Assembly (NCBI GenBank): GCA_024123915.1
Contig: CP099650.1
Coordinates: 5,022,001 to 5,086,000 of the forward strand
Reading direction: 5' to 3'
From: Oxalobacteraceae bacterium OTU3CAMAD1
Lineage (GTDB): Bacteria; Pseudomonadota; Gammaproteobacteria; Burkholderiales; Burkholderiaceae_D
Length of the DNA stretch: 64,000 bases
A program made the position numbers and the translations under genes. A model generated the notes under the pieces. It saw only the letters and a list, made by a program, of their open reading frames with translations, had not been told where the DNA came from and made no database searches. How positions within the stretch are numbered: the stretch's first letter is position 1; the number at the start of each line of letters is the position of its first letter. Below are positions 44,056 to 52,654 of the stretch, piece by piece.

Positions 44056-44093
44056 TTCGTCGCGCCGGATGGGGCAACGTAAAGGAACCCCTG

Positions 44094-45152
44094 ATGAGTC
44101 TGCCTGACCAGTCCCAAGTTATCGCCACGGCGCCAGCCGCCACCGTCGCCAAGGGTCCGACCGTGATCCTGACCGGCGACCGCCCGACCGGCCCCCTGCA
44201 CCTGGGCCACTTCGTCGGCAGCCTGCGCAACCGCGTCGCCTACCAGCACGACTACAAGCAGTTCATCATGCTGGCCGACGCCCAGGCGCTGACCGACAAT
44301 ATGGACGACACCAACAAGGTGCACCGCAACGTGGTGGAAGTGGCGCTCGACTACCTGGCCGTCGGCATCGACCCGGCCAAGTCGACGATCCTGATCCAGT
44401 CGCAGATCCCGGAACTGGCCGAACTGACGTTCTACTACCTGAACATGGTCACCGTGGCCCGCCTGGAGCGCAACCCGACCGTCAAGACGGAGATCGCGCT
44501 GCGCGGCTTCGAGCGCGACATCCCGGCCGGCTTCCTCACCTACCCGGCCTCGCAGGCGGCCGACATCTCGGCGTTCAAGGCCTCGATCGTGCCGGTCGGC
44601 GAAGACCAGATCCCGATGATCGAGCAGACCAACGAGATCGTGCGCCGTTTCAACCGCATCGCCAACAAGGACATCCTGGTCGAGTGCAAGGCGCTGGTGC
44701 CGGAGATCGGCCGCCTGCCGGGCACCGACGGCAAGGCGAAGATGAGCAAATCGCTGGGCAACACCATCAACCTGGGCGCAACCGCCGCCGAGATCACCGC
44801 AGCCGTCAAAAAGGTCTACACCGATCCGCTGCACCTGCGCGTCGAAGATCCGGGCCACCTGGAGGGCAACGTCGCCTTCATCTACCTGGACGCCTTCGAT
44901 CCCGAAAAGGACAAGCTGGCGGAAATGAAGGCGCACTACGTGCGCGGCGGCCTGGGTGACTCCATCGTCAAGAAGCGCCTGGAAGTGGTGCTGCAGGAGA
45001 TGCTGGCGCCAATCCGCGCCCGCCGCGAGGAACTGGCCAAGGACCACGGCTACATCATGCAGATGCTGAAGGAAGGCACGATGCGCGCGCGCGAAGTGGC
45101 CGCGCAGACGGCAGATGAAGTCAAGGCCGCGCTCGGCCTGCGCTACTTCTGA
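44094..45152 (+). CDS. trpS: Tryptophanyl-tRNA synthetase
   Basis: 352 residues from the ATG at 44094 with AAAGGAA upstream; a longer in-frame start at 44043 lies inside the terminator hairpin and is rejected. Class I synthetase signatures: the HIGH motif as PLHLGHF in [18 protein letters not shown], and KMSKS followed by LGNTI. The tryptophan-binding region and the C-terminal helical anticodon region ([19 protein letters not shown]) are intact. Length is typical for the bacterial enzyme. It charges tRNA-Trp in the cytosol. The DUF1294 gene follows 5 bases after the stop. Confidence 0.97.
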   Translation: MSLPDQSQVIATAPAATVAKGPTVILTGDRPTGPLHLGHFVGSLRNRVAYQHDYKQFIMLADAQALTDNMDDTNKVHRNVVEVALDYLAVGIDPAKSTILIQSQIPELAELTFYYLNMVTVARLERNPTVKTEIALRGFERDIPAGFLTYPASQAADISAFKASIVPVGEDQIPMIEQTNEIVRRFNRIANKDILVECKALVPEIGRLPGTDGKAKMSKSLGNTINLGATAAEITAAVKKVYTDPLHLRVEDPGHLEGNVAFIYLDAFDPEKDKLAEMKAHYVRGGLGDSIVKKRLEVVLQEMLAPIRARREELAKDHGYIMQMLKEGTMRAREVAAQTADEVKAALGLRYF

Positions 45153-45157
45153 TCCCG

Positions 45158-45472
45158 GTGACGCCGGACGGCGCGTCCTTCGCGCCTTCCATGCTGCCGA
45201 TGATGCTGCTTTGGCTGGCGTCCGTGTACGGCGTCGCCAGCGTGGTGTGCTTCATCGTCTACGCGGCCGACAAATCGGCAGCCGTCGAACATCGGCGGCG
45301 CATATCGGAACGCACCTTGCTGCTACTGGGGCTGGCCTGCGGCTGGCCGGGCGGCCTGCTGGCGCAGCGCCGGCTGCGCCATAAAACCGCCAAGACCTCG
45401 TTCCAGATCGCCTTCTGGTGCAGCGTCGCCGTCAACGTGGCCGCCGTCTGGTGGCTGTGCACTCTCTATTGA
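45158..45472 (+). CDS. DUF1294 membrane protein
   Basis: Up to 104 residues from GTG at 45158; ATG at 45191 would give 93 and starts at the first membrane segment, so the start is uncertain. DUF1294 hallmarks: VYAADKSAAVEHRRRISERTLLLLGLACGWPGG, then RHKTAKTSFQIAFW. Two to three membrane helices are predicted. The family often occurs fused to cold-shock domains; here it stands alone. Function unknown. It closely follows trpS and probably shares its transcript. Confidence 0.85.
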   Translation: MTPDGASFAPSMLPMMLLWLASVYGVASVVCFIVYAADKSAAVEHRRRISERTLLLLGLACGWPGGLLAQRRLRHKTAKTSFQIAFWCSVAVNVAAVWWLCTLY

Positions 45473-45495
45473 CGAATAAACGAAGGAGCTAAGCG

Positions 45496-46455
45496 ATGTG
45501 GCACGGCGTCTTATGCGGTTTGCTGGCCGGGGCGATGTGGGGCATGGTGTTCATCGTGCCGGCATTCCTGACGTCCTTCACGGCGCTGGAGATGGCCTGC
45601 GGGCGCTACATCGCCTACGGCGTCATCGCCGCCGGCCTGATGCTGCCACGCCTGCCCGCGCTGCTGCGCCGCCTCGATCGCGGCGACGTTGTCGCGATGA
45701 TCAAGCACGCGCTGGCCGGTAACATCGTCTACTACATGCTGCTCGCGCTGGGCGTGCAGTTGGCCGGCGTATCGGCGACGTCCCTGATCATCGGCGTGCT
45801 GCCGATATCGGTCACGCTGATGGGGCAAAAGGATCACGGCTCGGTGCCGCTCAAGCAGCTGATGCTGCCGCTGCTGCTAGTGGCGGCGGGCATCGCCTGC
45901 ATCAATATCGACGTGTTCACCCACGACCCGGGCCATGGCGCGCCGCTGGTGGACAAGCTGCTCGGCGTGCTGTGCGCGGTCGGCGCGCTGCTGTGCTGGA
46001 CCTGGTATTCGGTCGACAACGCGCGCTACCTGAAGCGCAATCCGCATTTCAGCAGCGGCGAGTGGTCGGCGTTGTATGGCGTGTCGAGCGGCTTGATCGC
46101 GCTGGTGATCGCACTGCCGATGCTGGCCGTGTTCCATGCGGATGTCACCGGCGCCGGCGCGGTGGCCACTGGGCGGGACTGGACGCTGTTCTGGATCGTC
46201 AACGGCCTGCTCGCGCTGGGGGCGTCGGTGATCGGCAACCACCTGTGGAATGTCGCCAGCCGCAAGGTGCCGTTGACGTTATCGGGCCAGTTGATCCTGT
46301 TCGAGACCTTGTTCGCGCTGCTGTACGGGTTTATCTACAAGCAGCAGCTGCCGCGCGGGCTGGAGGTGGCGGCGATGGCGCTGCTGGCCGTGGGTGTCAT
46401 GTGGTCGGTGCGCATCCACGCGCTGGACGATGCCGCCGGGGCGCATGCCGGTTAG
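45496..46455 (+). CDS. DMT-superfamily (EamA-like) transporter
   Basis: 319 residues, AAGGAG then ATG. Ten membrane helices in two repeated halves, the EamA plan: GLLAGAMWGMVFIVPAFL in helix 1, LAGNIVYYMLLALGVQLAGVSATSLIIGVLPI in the first half, and LSGQLILFETLFALLYGFIY near the end. Members export amino acids or metabolites; the substrate is unknown. It lies 23 bases after DUF1294 on the same strand and may be the last gene of the trpS transcript. Repeat copy C follows it. Confidence 0.9.
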   Translation: MWHGVLCGLLAGAMWGMVFIVPAFLTSFTALEMACGRYIAYGVIAAGLMLPRLPALLRRLDRGDVVAMIKHALAGNIVYYMLLALGVQLAGVSATSLIIGVLPISVTLMGQKDHGSVPLKQLMLPLLLVAAGIACINIDVFTHDPGHGAPLVDKLLGVLCAVGALLCWTWYSVDNARYLKRNPHFSSGEWSALYGVSSGLIALVIALPMLAVFHADVTGAGAVATGRDWTLFWIVNGLLALGASVIGNHLWNVASRKVPLTLSGQLILFETLFALLYGFIYKQQLPRGLEVAAMALLAVGVMWSVRIHALDDAAGAHAG

Positions 46456-46493
46456 GCTCGGGCGCTTTGCGGTTAAGCCGCTCTGGCGGCTCG

Positions 46494-46629
46494 TGGCGGA
46501 TTACGGCGTGCCGCCTAATCCGCCCTACGTGTCTCCGTGGTGACGCCGCCATCTGTAAATGCATGCCCTGCCCTATCGCATCCCATGCGTTGTTCCACGT
46601 GGGGCGGATTAGCGCAGCGTAATCCGCCA
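46494..46629. repeat. Palindromic intergenic repeat, copy C (paired units)
   Basis: Unit 1 (46494-46530) reads TGGCGGATTACGGCGTGCC and ends CTAATCCGCCCTACGT. Unit 2 (46597-46629) begins ACGTGGGGCGGATTAGCG and ends GTAATCCGCCA. The units are inverted, as in copies A and D, but with a longer 66-base spacer. They lie between the convergent transporter and LON-domain genes. Confidence 0.88.
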
Positions 46630-46659
46630 TACCACGCTCCGCCGGGAACCACCCCGAAG

Positions 46660-47274
46660 TCAGTCCAGCAAGCCGTTCTCGCTCAGCACATCCTGGATCA
46701 GCTCCAGCCGCAGCACCGGATTTTCCTGCAGCAGCAAGCGCTGCTTCTCTTCCAGATCGAGCCGCAGCAGCTCGCACCAGCGGTTGGCCACCCAGCCGGC
46801 TTCATCGAGCCGGTACGGCGGCGCCAGCGGCATCTTGGCGGTGGAGATCTGCTTCTTCTGCAACGAACGGATCAACGCGCCCAGCGCGTTGGCGACATCC
46901 TGCTGCTCCGTGGGCACCGGCACCACCATGTCCTCCGCGACGGCGTCGACTTCCGCCATCCACAAGCCATGCTTGAGCTGTTCGGCCGACTTGACCTGGA
47001 AACGCGTGGTGCCGATGCACGATATCTGCAACAGCCCCGGCAACGGAGCGGTCCAGTCGACGATGCGCGCCATCGTGCCGGCGTCGGACAGGGTTTCCTG
47101 CTTGTCCGGAACGCGGATTTCGGTGCCCTCCACCAGCGAGACCACGCCAAACTCCTCGCCACGGGCGATGCAGCGCTTGATCATATCGAGATAGCGCACT
47201 TCGAACACTTGCAAAGGCAAATGTCCATCCGGAAACAGGATTGTATTCAGCGGGAATAAGGGAATTGACGACAT
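46660..47274 (-). CDS. LON substrate-binding domain protein (ATPase-less)
   Basis: 204 residues starting IPLFPLNTILFPDGHLPLQVFE, the hallmark of the Lon N-terminal domain, with YLDMIKRCIARGEEFGVV, GLLQISCIGTTRFQV and a helical end. No AAA+ or protease domain is present, which is normal for this stand-alone family (YcbO/Crbn-like) found widely in proteobacteria. A role in substrate recognition or regulation is assumed but not known. It is transcribed alone, convergent to the transporter gene across repeat copy C. Confidence 0.92.
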   Translation of the reverse strand: MSSIPLFPLNTILFPDGHLPLQVFEVRYLDMIKRCIARGEEFGVVSLVEGTEIRVPDKQETLSDAGTMARIVDWTAPLPGLLQISCIGTTRFQVKSAEQLKHGLWMAEVDAVAEDMVVPVPTEQQDVANALGALIRSLQKKQISTAKMPLAPPYRLDEAGWVANRWCELLRLDLEEKQRLLLQENPVLRLELIQDVLSENGLLD

Positions 47275-47620
47275 GCCATTATCATCTCATGAAACAGCCG
47301 GGGTCGGCAGACATGACTTGCGGGACGCGTGTAAGACGGAGGAAAACCACCGCTCCTTTCATCACAAAAGCAACGCGCGTTCTGGCCGCATACACGGTGG
47401 CCGACATTTGCCGCGCCGGTGGCCGGTGGCGGCCGCTGTCATGGCCGGTTACAACGGCGGATTATTCGAGCGCACACGTACCGGCATCGCTGTTGCGGGT
47501 CGGGGCTGGCGCCGCCCGTATCACTCGAGAGAAACAGCAAGCTCGGGGAACGAGAATAAGCGCACTCGGACAGAGGCGACTATGCGGCCGTTCGACATCG
47601 CTTGGCAGAACAGTCCAAGC
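47275..47620. other. Intergenic stretch with no recognised gene
   Basis: About 350 bases between the start of the LON-domain gene and the H-NS terminator. Two overlapping plus-strand open frames exist here, but both are Arg/Gly/His-rich, start without ribosome sites, overlap each other, and match no family I know. The LON gene promoter should lie at the left edge. I see nothing else. Confidence 0.6.
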
Positions 47621-47671
47621 AAAAGAAAAGCCGGTGCCGGGTTATCGAAGATAACCTGAAAACACCGGCTT
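47621..47671 (-). terminator. Rho-independent terminator of the H-NS gene
   Basis: On the minus strand, AAGCCGGTG pairs with CACCGGCTT around an inner hairpin (GGTTATC/GATAACC), followed by TTTTCTTTT. It begins 9 bases after the H-NS family stop codon. Confidence 0.85.
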
Positions 47672-47679
47672 CCAATGAA

Positions 47680-47970
47680 TTACTTAATCAGATACTGATT
47701 CTTGTCTTTGCCTTCGAGCCATTTTGGCGCGCGGCCGCGGCCGGTCCAAGTCTGGCCGGTGGCATCGTCGCGGTATTTGGTCGGTACCGGCGCGCGGGTT
47801 TTGACCGGCTTGACCTTGGTCACAGCGCCCAGATCCGCCACGGTCAGGCCATACTCGCGCATGATGGCGGTGACTTGCTCTTTCGCCTTGGAGATTTCGT
47901 TTTTGCGCGCGGTTTCCGCCAGGTTTTCGAGTTCGGCGATCTTGGCTTTGTATTCTTGGTAAGTCGTCAT
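47680..47970 (-). CDS. H-NS family nucleoid-associated protein
   Basis: 96 residues from the ATG at 47970 behind GAGGAAAT; the upstream in-frame extension is AT-rich promoter DNA and not coding. The N-terminal helix ([26 protein letters not shown]) is the oligomerisation coiled coil. The C-terminal DNA-binding domain has [20 protein letters not shown], the conserved TWTGRGR-type minor-groove motif of H-NS/MvaT-like Burkholderiales proteins. It should silence AT-rich DNA. It is monocistronic with its own terminator and a long AT-rich upstream region. Confidence 0.94.
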   Translation of the reverse strand: MTTYQEYKAKIAELENLAETARKNEISKAKEQVTAIMREYGLTVADLGAVTKVKPVKTRAPVPTKYRDDATGQTWTGRGRAPKWLEGKDKNQYLIK

Positions 47971-48332
47971 CTTATTTCCTCTTATCGGCTGGTTAGTTTC
48001 TAAAAAACCACATGTGAGAATGTGTGAGAATTTTATAAAGCGCAATTTACCATAAGTTTGCCTTGATTCTCCAGACATATGCGTGAGAAATACCAATATA
48101 GCGATAAAAATGAATATTTTCCACAACGCCTCAATCGGAACGCGACGAATTTCGCACTCCCCGGCGGATAATCGGATCGAAAGTCCAGTAATAAAGAATA
48201 GCGACGGAACGCTCAGGACATTACCACCGCGCGGGTTCGGCCAAGCTAATTAGGCGTAAATGTGGCGGGAATAAACCGGGAAGGAAATGTCTGCCGAGCG
48301 CTTGCCCGCCGGATTAATTGGTCATGCGGCGA
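47971..48332. other. AT-rich upstream region of the H-NS gene
   Basis: About 360 bases without a gene, much richer in A+T than the surroundings over its first 150 bases. A tandem direct repeat TGTGAGAA-TG-TGTGAGAA lies at 48013-48030, with a third partial copy (CGTGAGAA) near 48082. The region should hold the H-NS family promoter. AT-richness and repeats would suit H-NS autoregulation, but no binding site is proven. The right 180 bases show nothing I recognise. Confidence 0.55.
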
Positions 48333-49247
48333 TCAAGCACACAAGGGCCGTGGCTCGATGCCTTCGGCCACCACCTTGCGTATCAAATTGGCGAGCCGGC
48401 AGGTGGCCGGACCGGCCACCTCGGGATTGGCGACGATCAGCGACAATGACATTTTGCGGCGCTGCCCCACCCGCAGCGGCAGCGGTTTGAGCTGGCCTTG
48501 CTCCAGCTGTGCCTGGATTTTGTGCTCGGCCAGCCAGCCGAAGCCTATGCCGTTGCAGATCATCTCCATGCGGGTTTGCGGATTGGTCACGCTCCAGCGC
48601 TGATCCGTGTTAAGCCAGCCGTGATCGCGCGGATTCAAGGTGCCCGAATCGCGCACGACGATTTGCAGGTTGCGGGTCAGGTCGTCCATCTCGAGCTCGC
48701 GGCCGAGCGCGTGCAGAGGATGACAGGGATGGGCGACGGCGACAAAATCGATATCCATCAGCGCGTCGCCGAGGAAGCCGACCGGGATGCGGCTGGCGAT
48801 GGCGATGTCGACGCGCTTTTCCACCAACGCGTCTTCGGAACCGGACAGGACTGTCTCTTCCAGATTGACGCGCGTGTGCCGCGCCCACGGCTCGAACTCG
48901 CGCAGCACCTGCACCAGCAGCTGGACCGGGAACAGGCTGTCGACGGCGATGCTGACCTGCGGCTCCCAGCCCTCGGCCAGGCTGCCGGCCAGTTGTTCGA
49001 GCTGGAAGGCGCCGCCGAGCAGCTCGCGCGCCTTGTTCAGCAGCGCCTTGCCGTTGGGCGTGAGGCGGGCGCGGCGGCCGTCGATTTCCAGCAGTTCGAC
49101 GCCCAGTTGCTCCTGCAGCTTGGCCACCATGTAGCTGACCGACGACTGGCTGCGGTGCAAGGCCTCAGCCGCCTGCGCGTAGCCGCCGCATTCCACGATC
49201 GCTTGCAGCACCTGCCATTGTTCCAGCGTGCTCTTGGGGATTTTCAT
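48333..49247 (-). CDS. LysR-family transcriptional regulator
   Basis: 304 residues. The winged helix is at the N-terminus (LQAIVECGGYAQAAEALHRSQSSVSYMVAKLQEQLGVELLEIDGRRARLT), followed by the effector domain (PQVSIAVDSLFPVQLLVQVLREFEPW). It is close in style to LysR proteins annotated near TonB receptors and oxidoreductases. It lies 57 bases downstream of the TonB-dependent receptor gene on the same strand rather than divergent, so it may be co-transcribed with it. The effector is unknown. Confidence 0.93.
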   Translation of the reverse strand: MKIPKSTLEQWQVLQAIVECGGYAQAAEALHRSQSSVSYMVAKLQEQLGVELLEIDGRRARLTPNGKALLNKARELLGGAFQLEQLAGSLAEGWEPQVSIAVDSLFPVQLLVQVLREFEPWARHTRVNLEETVLSGSEDALVEKRVDIAIASRIPVGFLGDALMDIDFVAVAHPCHPLHALGRELEMDDLTRNLQIVVRDSGTLNPRDHGWLNTDQRWSVTNPQTRMEMICNGIGFGWLAEHKIQAQLEQGQLKPLPLRVGQRRKMSLSLIVANPEVAGPATCRLANLIRKVVAEGIEPRPLCA

Positions 49248-49304
49248 CGGTGTTCCGCGCCTGAAGTTCAGCGAGGAATCATACCACCGGTCCCCGCGCC
49301 CGGA

Positions 49305-51599
49305 TCAGAAGCGCCGTTCCACCGTCACCCGGAACTGGGTCTCGCCGTCGGCCACCGACGCGCGGTTGAGCGTGCCGCGCGCGTCCGCATAAATGGTTTG
49401 CGTCGTGTAGTCCTGCGCCAGCAAATTCGACACGGCAAAGCGCAGACTGTTTTGCGGGTCCAGCTTCACCAGGGCGTAGACGTCGAGGTCGCGCCGCACC
49501 GAGTTGTAGGCGCTCTGCGTCTCGCTCAAGCGCGCCATGCCGCCATTTCGGAAGCTCAGGCTGCTGCCGGTGCTGAGCATGCCGTCCGGACTCTTGTAGT
49601 CCACGCCGAGCGTGGCGCTCAGCGGCACCTGCTGGTCCAGGCGGTTGTCGGGACCGGGCACGCTGTCCACCTCCGACCAGTTGCGGCTGATGCTGGCGCG
49701 CAGATCGAGCGCCGGCGCGTTGTCCATGACCACGCGCAGCGGGAACTTGACCTCCAGCTCGATGCCGCGCGTTTCGGCGCGGCCGTCGTTGATCATGGTC
49801 GAGACCCAGCGGTCGCCCTCCTGCACCAGGCCCTGGCGCATATAGTCCTCGATGCGGCGGATCGACGCGCTCGCGCTCAGCATGCCGCCGTCGCCCCAAT
49901 AGTGCTCGAACGAGGCGTCGATGCCCAGCGCCACTTCCGGCTTCAGGCGCGGATTGCCGCGGCGGTCCGGGTCCAGGCGGCTGTTGTTGGCCGAGGTGAA
50001 GCGGCGCGGCACCAGGTTGGCCGTGGACGGCGCCTTGTAGGTGCGGGTCAGCGCCACGCGCACCTGATCCTTTTTGTTCGGCAGCTTGAACAGCGTCTGG
50101 AACAGCGGGCTAAGCACGCTGGAGCGCTGGCTGACGCGCTCGAGATTGGCGCCCTCGATCTCCGTTTGCAGCCCTTCCCAGCGCACGCCGGTGTAGATCG
50201 ACCATTGCGGCGTGACGTTCCACTCGTCCTGGCCGTAGAAGGCAAGCCGGGTCGCCCTGGCGGAAAAATCCTCGTCGTTGTTGTCGGGCGGCAGACTGCC
50301 CGCGATCGGCAGCTCGCGCTGGATGCGGGTATCGTCGCGGTCGATGAAGCCGGCGTCCCAGCCCAGCGCCAGCGCGTGTTCGATCGGCGCCTCCTCGGAT
50401 CCCTCGGCCTGGGTGCCGAAAGTCATCGGCCTGGAGTACTTGCCCTGCGTACTAAAACCAATTTCGCCGCTGTGCGACTCCACGGTGCGGTACAAATTGG
50501 GCGAGCCGTCGCGGTTGCCGCCCAACTGCAGCGACTTGCCGGTATTGCGGTTCTTGGAGACGCCGACCTTCATATCCAGCTTCGCGCCCTCGGCCATCTT
50601 GTGCACCCAGTTCAGATCGGTACGGCCGTAGCCGTTATGGCTGTTGAAGGTGTTGTCGATGCGGTCGTAATTCGGCCCCTCGTCGCCGGCCAGGTTCACC
50701 GTGGTGCGGCCGTGGCTGTTGCTCTCGAACTTGTTCAGGTTGAAGAAGGTCTGCGAGGTCAGCGTGTCGCCGCCGTCCAAGGTCCAGTTGATGCGCGGCG
50801 ACAGGTTGAAGCCGTCCGAGCGGCCCTGGTCCTGCCACGTGCCGGAGCGGTCCACGTTGGGCATGCCGGCGGCATCGGTGCCGGTCTCGGTCGACGGCGT
50901 CATGCGGTTGTACATATAGCGCCAGGCGTTGGCGCCCAACGAATAGGACATGTTGTCGCCCTTGCCCGACATCTGGATGCTGGCGCTCGGCGAGCTGAAC
51001 TTGCTGCCCTTGGCGCCGCTGACCTTCAGCACGTGCTGATCCACCTTGACGTTTTTTTTCAACACGATGTTGATGGTGCCGGCGATGGACTGGGTGCTGA
51101 ACTCGGCGCTGGCGGCGCGCAGCACCTCGATGCGCTCGATCACGTCGGGCGCCAGGTTATCGATGGAAAAACCGGCCGGCGCGCGCTCGCCGTTGATCAG
51201 GATCTGGGTGTAGCCGGCGCCGAGGCCGCGCATGCGGATCTCGCCGCCCGGGCGCCCCGCCGCGCCGCCGACGGTGATGCCGGGCAGCCGCTTGAGCACG
51301 TCGTTGACCGAGGTGTCGCCATATTTCTGGATTTCCTCGCTGCCGACGACGATCTTGCTAGCGGTATCATCGCGGCGCGCGTCGTAGCTGGCGGCGCTGC
51401 CTTTGATGCGCACCGTCTGCATCGGCACGGCGGCGGGCCGGACCGGCGTCGATTTGCCGTCGGCTGCTGCGGCCGCGTCACCGCTGTCGGCGGCTGTGGA
51501 CGCGATCTCGGCCCGGGCGCCGGCGGCGAAACACAAGCAAAGGACGGCCGCAGCGGTCTGCGTCAAACGGAGTTGGCGGGCAGGCATCATAAATGGCAT
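49305..51599 (-). CDS. TonB-dependent outer-membrane receptor
   Basis: 764 residues. A signal peptide ends AGARA-EIA. A TonB-box-like segment (PMQTVRIKG) precedes the plug domain (KIVVGSEEIQKYGDTSVNDVL, GGEIRMRGLGAGYTQILINGE, IERIEVLRAASAEFSTQSIAGTINIVLKK). The rest is a beta-barrel with many aromatic strands and ends in Phe (RVTVERRF), the outer-membrane insertion signal. No FpvA-type signalling extension is visible. The ligand (siderophore, vitamin, polysaccharide or peptide) cannot be read from sequence. Several start codons exist within the first five residues. A LysR gene follows. Confidence 0.94.
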   Translation of the reverse strand: MPFMMPARQLRLTQTAAAVLCLCFAAGARAEIASTAADSGDAAAAADGKSTPVRPAAVPMQTVRIKGSAASYDARRDDTASKIVVGSEEIQKYGDTSVNDVLKRLPGITVGGAAGRPGGEIRMRGLGAGYTQILINGERAPAGFSIDNLAPDVIERIEVLRAASAEFSTQSIAGTINIVLKKNVKVDQHVLKVSGAKGSKFSSPSASIQMSGKGDNMSYSLGANAWRYMYNRMTPSTETGTDAAGMPNVDRSGTWQDQGRSDGFNLSPRINWTLDGGDTLTSQTFFNLNKFESNSHGRTTVNLAGDEGPNYDRIDNTFNSHNGYGRTDLNWVHKMAEGAKLDMKVGVSKNRNTGKSLQLGGNRDGSPNLYRTVESHSGEIGFSTQGKYSRPMTFGTQAEGSEEAPIEHALALGWDAGFIDRDDTRIQRELPIAGSLPPDNNDEDFSARATRLAFYGQDEWNVTPQWSIYTGVRWEGLQTEIEGANLERVSQRSSVLSPLFQTLFKLPNKKDQVRVALTRTYKAPSTANLVPRRFTSANNSRLDPDRRGNPRLKPEVALGIDASFEHYWGDGGMLSASASIRRIEDYMRQGLVQEGDRWVSTMINDGRAETRGIELEVKFPLRVVMDNAPALDLRASISRNWSEVDSVPGPDNRLDQQVPLSATLGVDYKSPDGMLSTGSSLSFRNGGMARLSETQSAYNSVRRDLDVYALVKLDPQNSLRFAVSNLLAQDYTTQTIYADARGTLNRASVADGETQFRVTVERRF

Positions 51600-51762
51600 A
51601 GGGAGACGAAGGGAGATCGCTCATTATGCCTTGATTTAAGCGAAAGTTTCCTTAATCCAAGATAACTTGAGACAGTTTTAGCGAAATTTCATAAACATAT
51701 ATAGTGAAAAAATGAATAGGCGCGAATCGGCAGGAATAAGCTGGTAGCGCCGGTCCGGGCGC

Positions 51763-51768
51763 TATAAT
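51763..51768 (+). promoter_or_regulatory. Sigma-70 -10 hexamer (TATAAT) for psd
   Basis: TATAAT overlaps an in-frame ATG at 51767. If it is the -10 element, transcription begins near 51775, so translation must begin downstream, which supports the GTG at 51800. A clear -35 is not seen. Confidence 0.5.
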
Positions 51769-51799
51769 GCTCGATCGCTATTTTGTATGGATTCCCATC

Positions 51800-52645
51800 G
51801 TGTCCGACCGTCTTGCCGTTCTGCCTCATTATCTGCTTCCCAAGGGAGCGTTGACCAATTTCGCCGGCCGCGTGGCCGGGGCCAAGGGCGGCGCCATGAC
51901 CACCCGCCTGATACGCTGGTTCGTCGGCAAGTACAACGTCAATATGGATGAGGCGCTCAATCCGGACATCACCAGCTATTCCAGTTTCAACGAGTTTTTC
52001 ACCCGCGCGCTGCGTCCGGACGCGCGCCCGCTCGCCAACGCCGACTTCATCTGTCCGATCGACGGCCGCATCAGCCAGTTCGGCGCGATCGACGATGACC
52101 AGATTTACCAGGCAAAGGGCCACAAATTCAGCACCACCGCGCTGGTCGGCGGCGACGCCACGCTGGCCGCCAAGTTCCAGCATGGCAGTTTCGCCAACTT
52201 GTACCTGAGTCCGCGCGACTACCACCGCATCCACATGCCCTGCGACGGCAAGCTCACGCGCATGATCTACATCCCGGGCGACCTATTCTCGGTGAGCCCG
52301 GCCGCCGCGCGCGGCATTCCGGGGCTGTTCGCCCGCAACGAGCGGGTGGTGTGCGTGTTCGACACCGCCAACGGCCCGTTCGTCATGACCCTGGTTGGCG
52401 CCACCATCGTTGGCAGCATGGCCACCGTCTGGCACGGCGTGGTCAACCCGCCGCGCGCGCCGCAGATTTGCGAGTGGACCTACGACGATCAGAACATCGT
52501 GCTGAAGAAAGGCGAGGAGCTGGGCCGGTTCCTGCTCGGGTCGACCGTGGTGATGTTGTTCCCTAAGGACACGATGAGCTTCAACCCCGCGTGGCAGCCG
52601 GCCGGTCCGGTCAAGCTCGGCGAGATGATGGCGAATTTGAAATAA
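51800..52645 (+). CDS. psd: Phosphatidylserine decarboxylase proenzyme
   Basis: 281 residues from a GTG start at 51800, giving MSDRLAVLPHYLLPK, which matches the family N-terminus (E. coli Psd has LQYILPK at the same place). Conserved SYSSFNEFFTRALRPDARP, FANLYLSPRDYHRIHMP and the C-terminal processing site FLLGSTVVMLF are present; cleavage inside LGST creates the pyruvoyl group. The enzyme makes phosphatidylethanolamine from phosphatidylserine at the inner membrane. An ATG at 51767 lies within the -10 hexamer. The LysR gene ends 9 bases away, convergent. Confidence 0.95.
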   Translation: MSDRLAVLPHYLLPKGALTNFAGRVAGAKGGAMTTRLIRWFVGKYNVNMDEALNPDITSYSSFNEFFTRALRPDARPLANADFICPIDGRISQFGAIDDDQIYQAKGHKFSTTALVGGDATLAAKFQHGSFANLYLSPRDYHRIHMPCDGKLTRMIYIPGDLFSVSPAAARGIPGLFARNERVVCVFDTANGPFVMTLVGATIVGSMATVWHGVVNPPRAPQICEWTYDDQNIVLKKGEELGRFLLGSTVVMLFPKDTMSFNPAWQPAGPVKLGEMMANLK

Positions 52646-52654
52646 TTGAAGGCG

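Noticed and set aside
45972..46622. Frame ending HVGRISAA inside repeat copy C
   Set aside because: Out-of-frame shadow of the DMT transporter that reads through into the repeat.
47241..47659. Two overlapping plus-strand frames between the LON-domain and H-NS genes
   Set aside because: They overlap each other, lack ribosome sites, run into the H-NS terminator and show no domain or conserved pattern.
48498..51665. 1055-codon open frame antisense to the TonB receptor
   Set aside because: High-GC codon bias of the real minus-strand gene leaves the opposite frame open. The product is Arg/His/Gln/Val low complexity with no family features, while the minus strand has a full TonB receptor.
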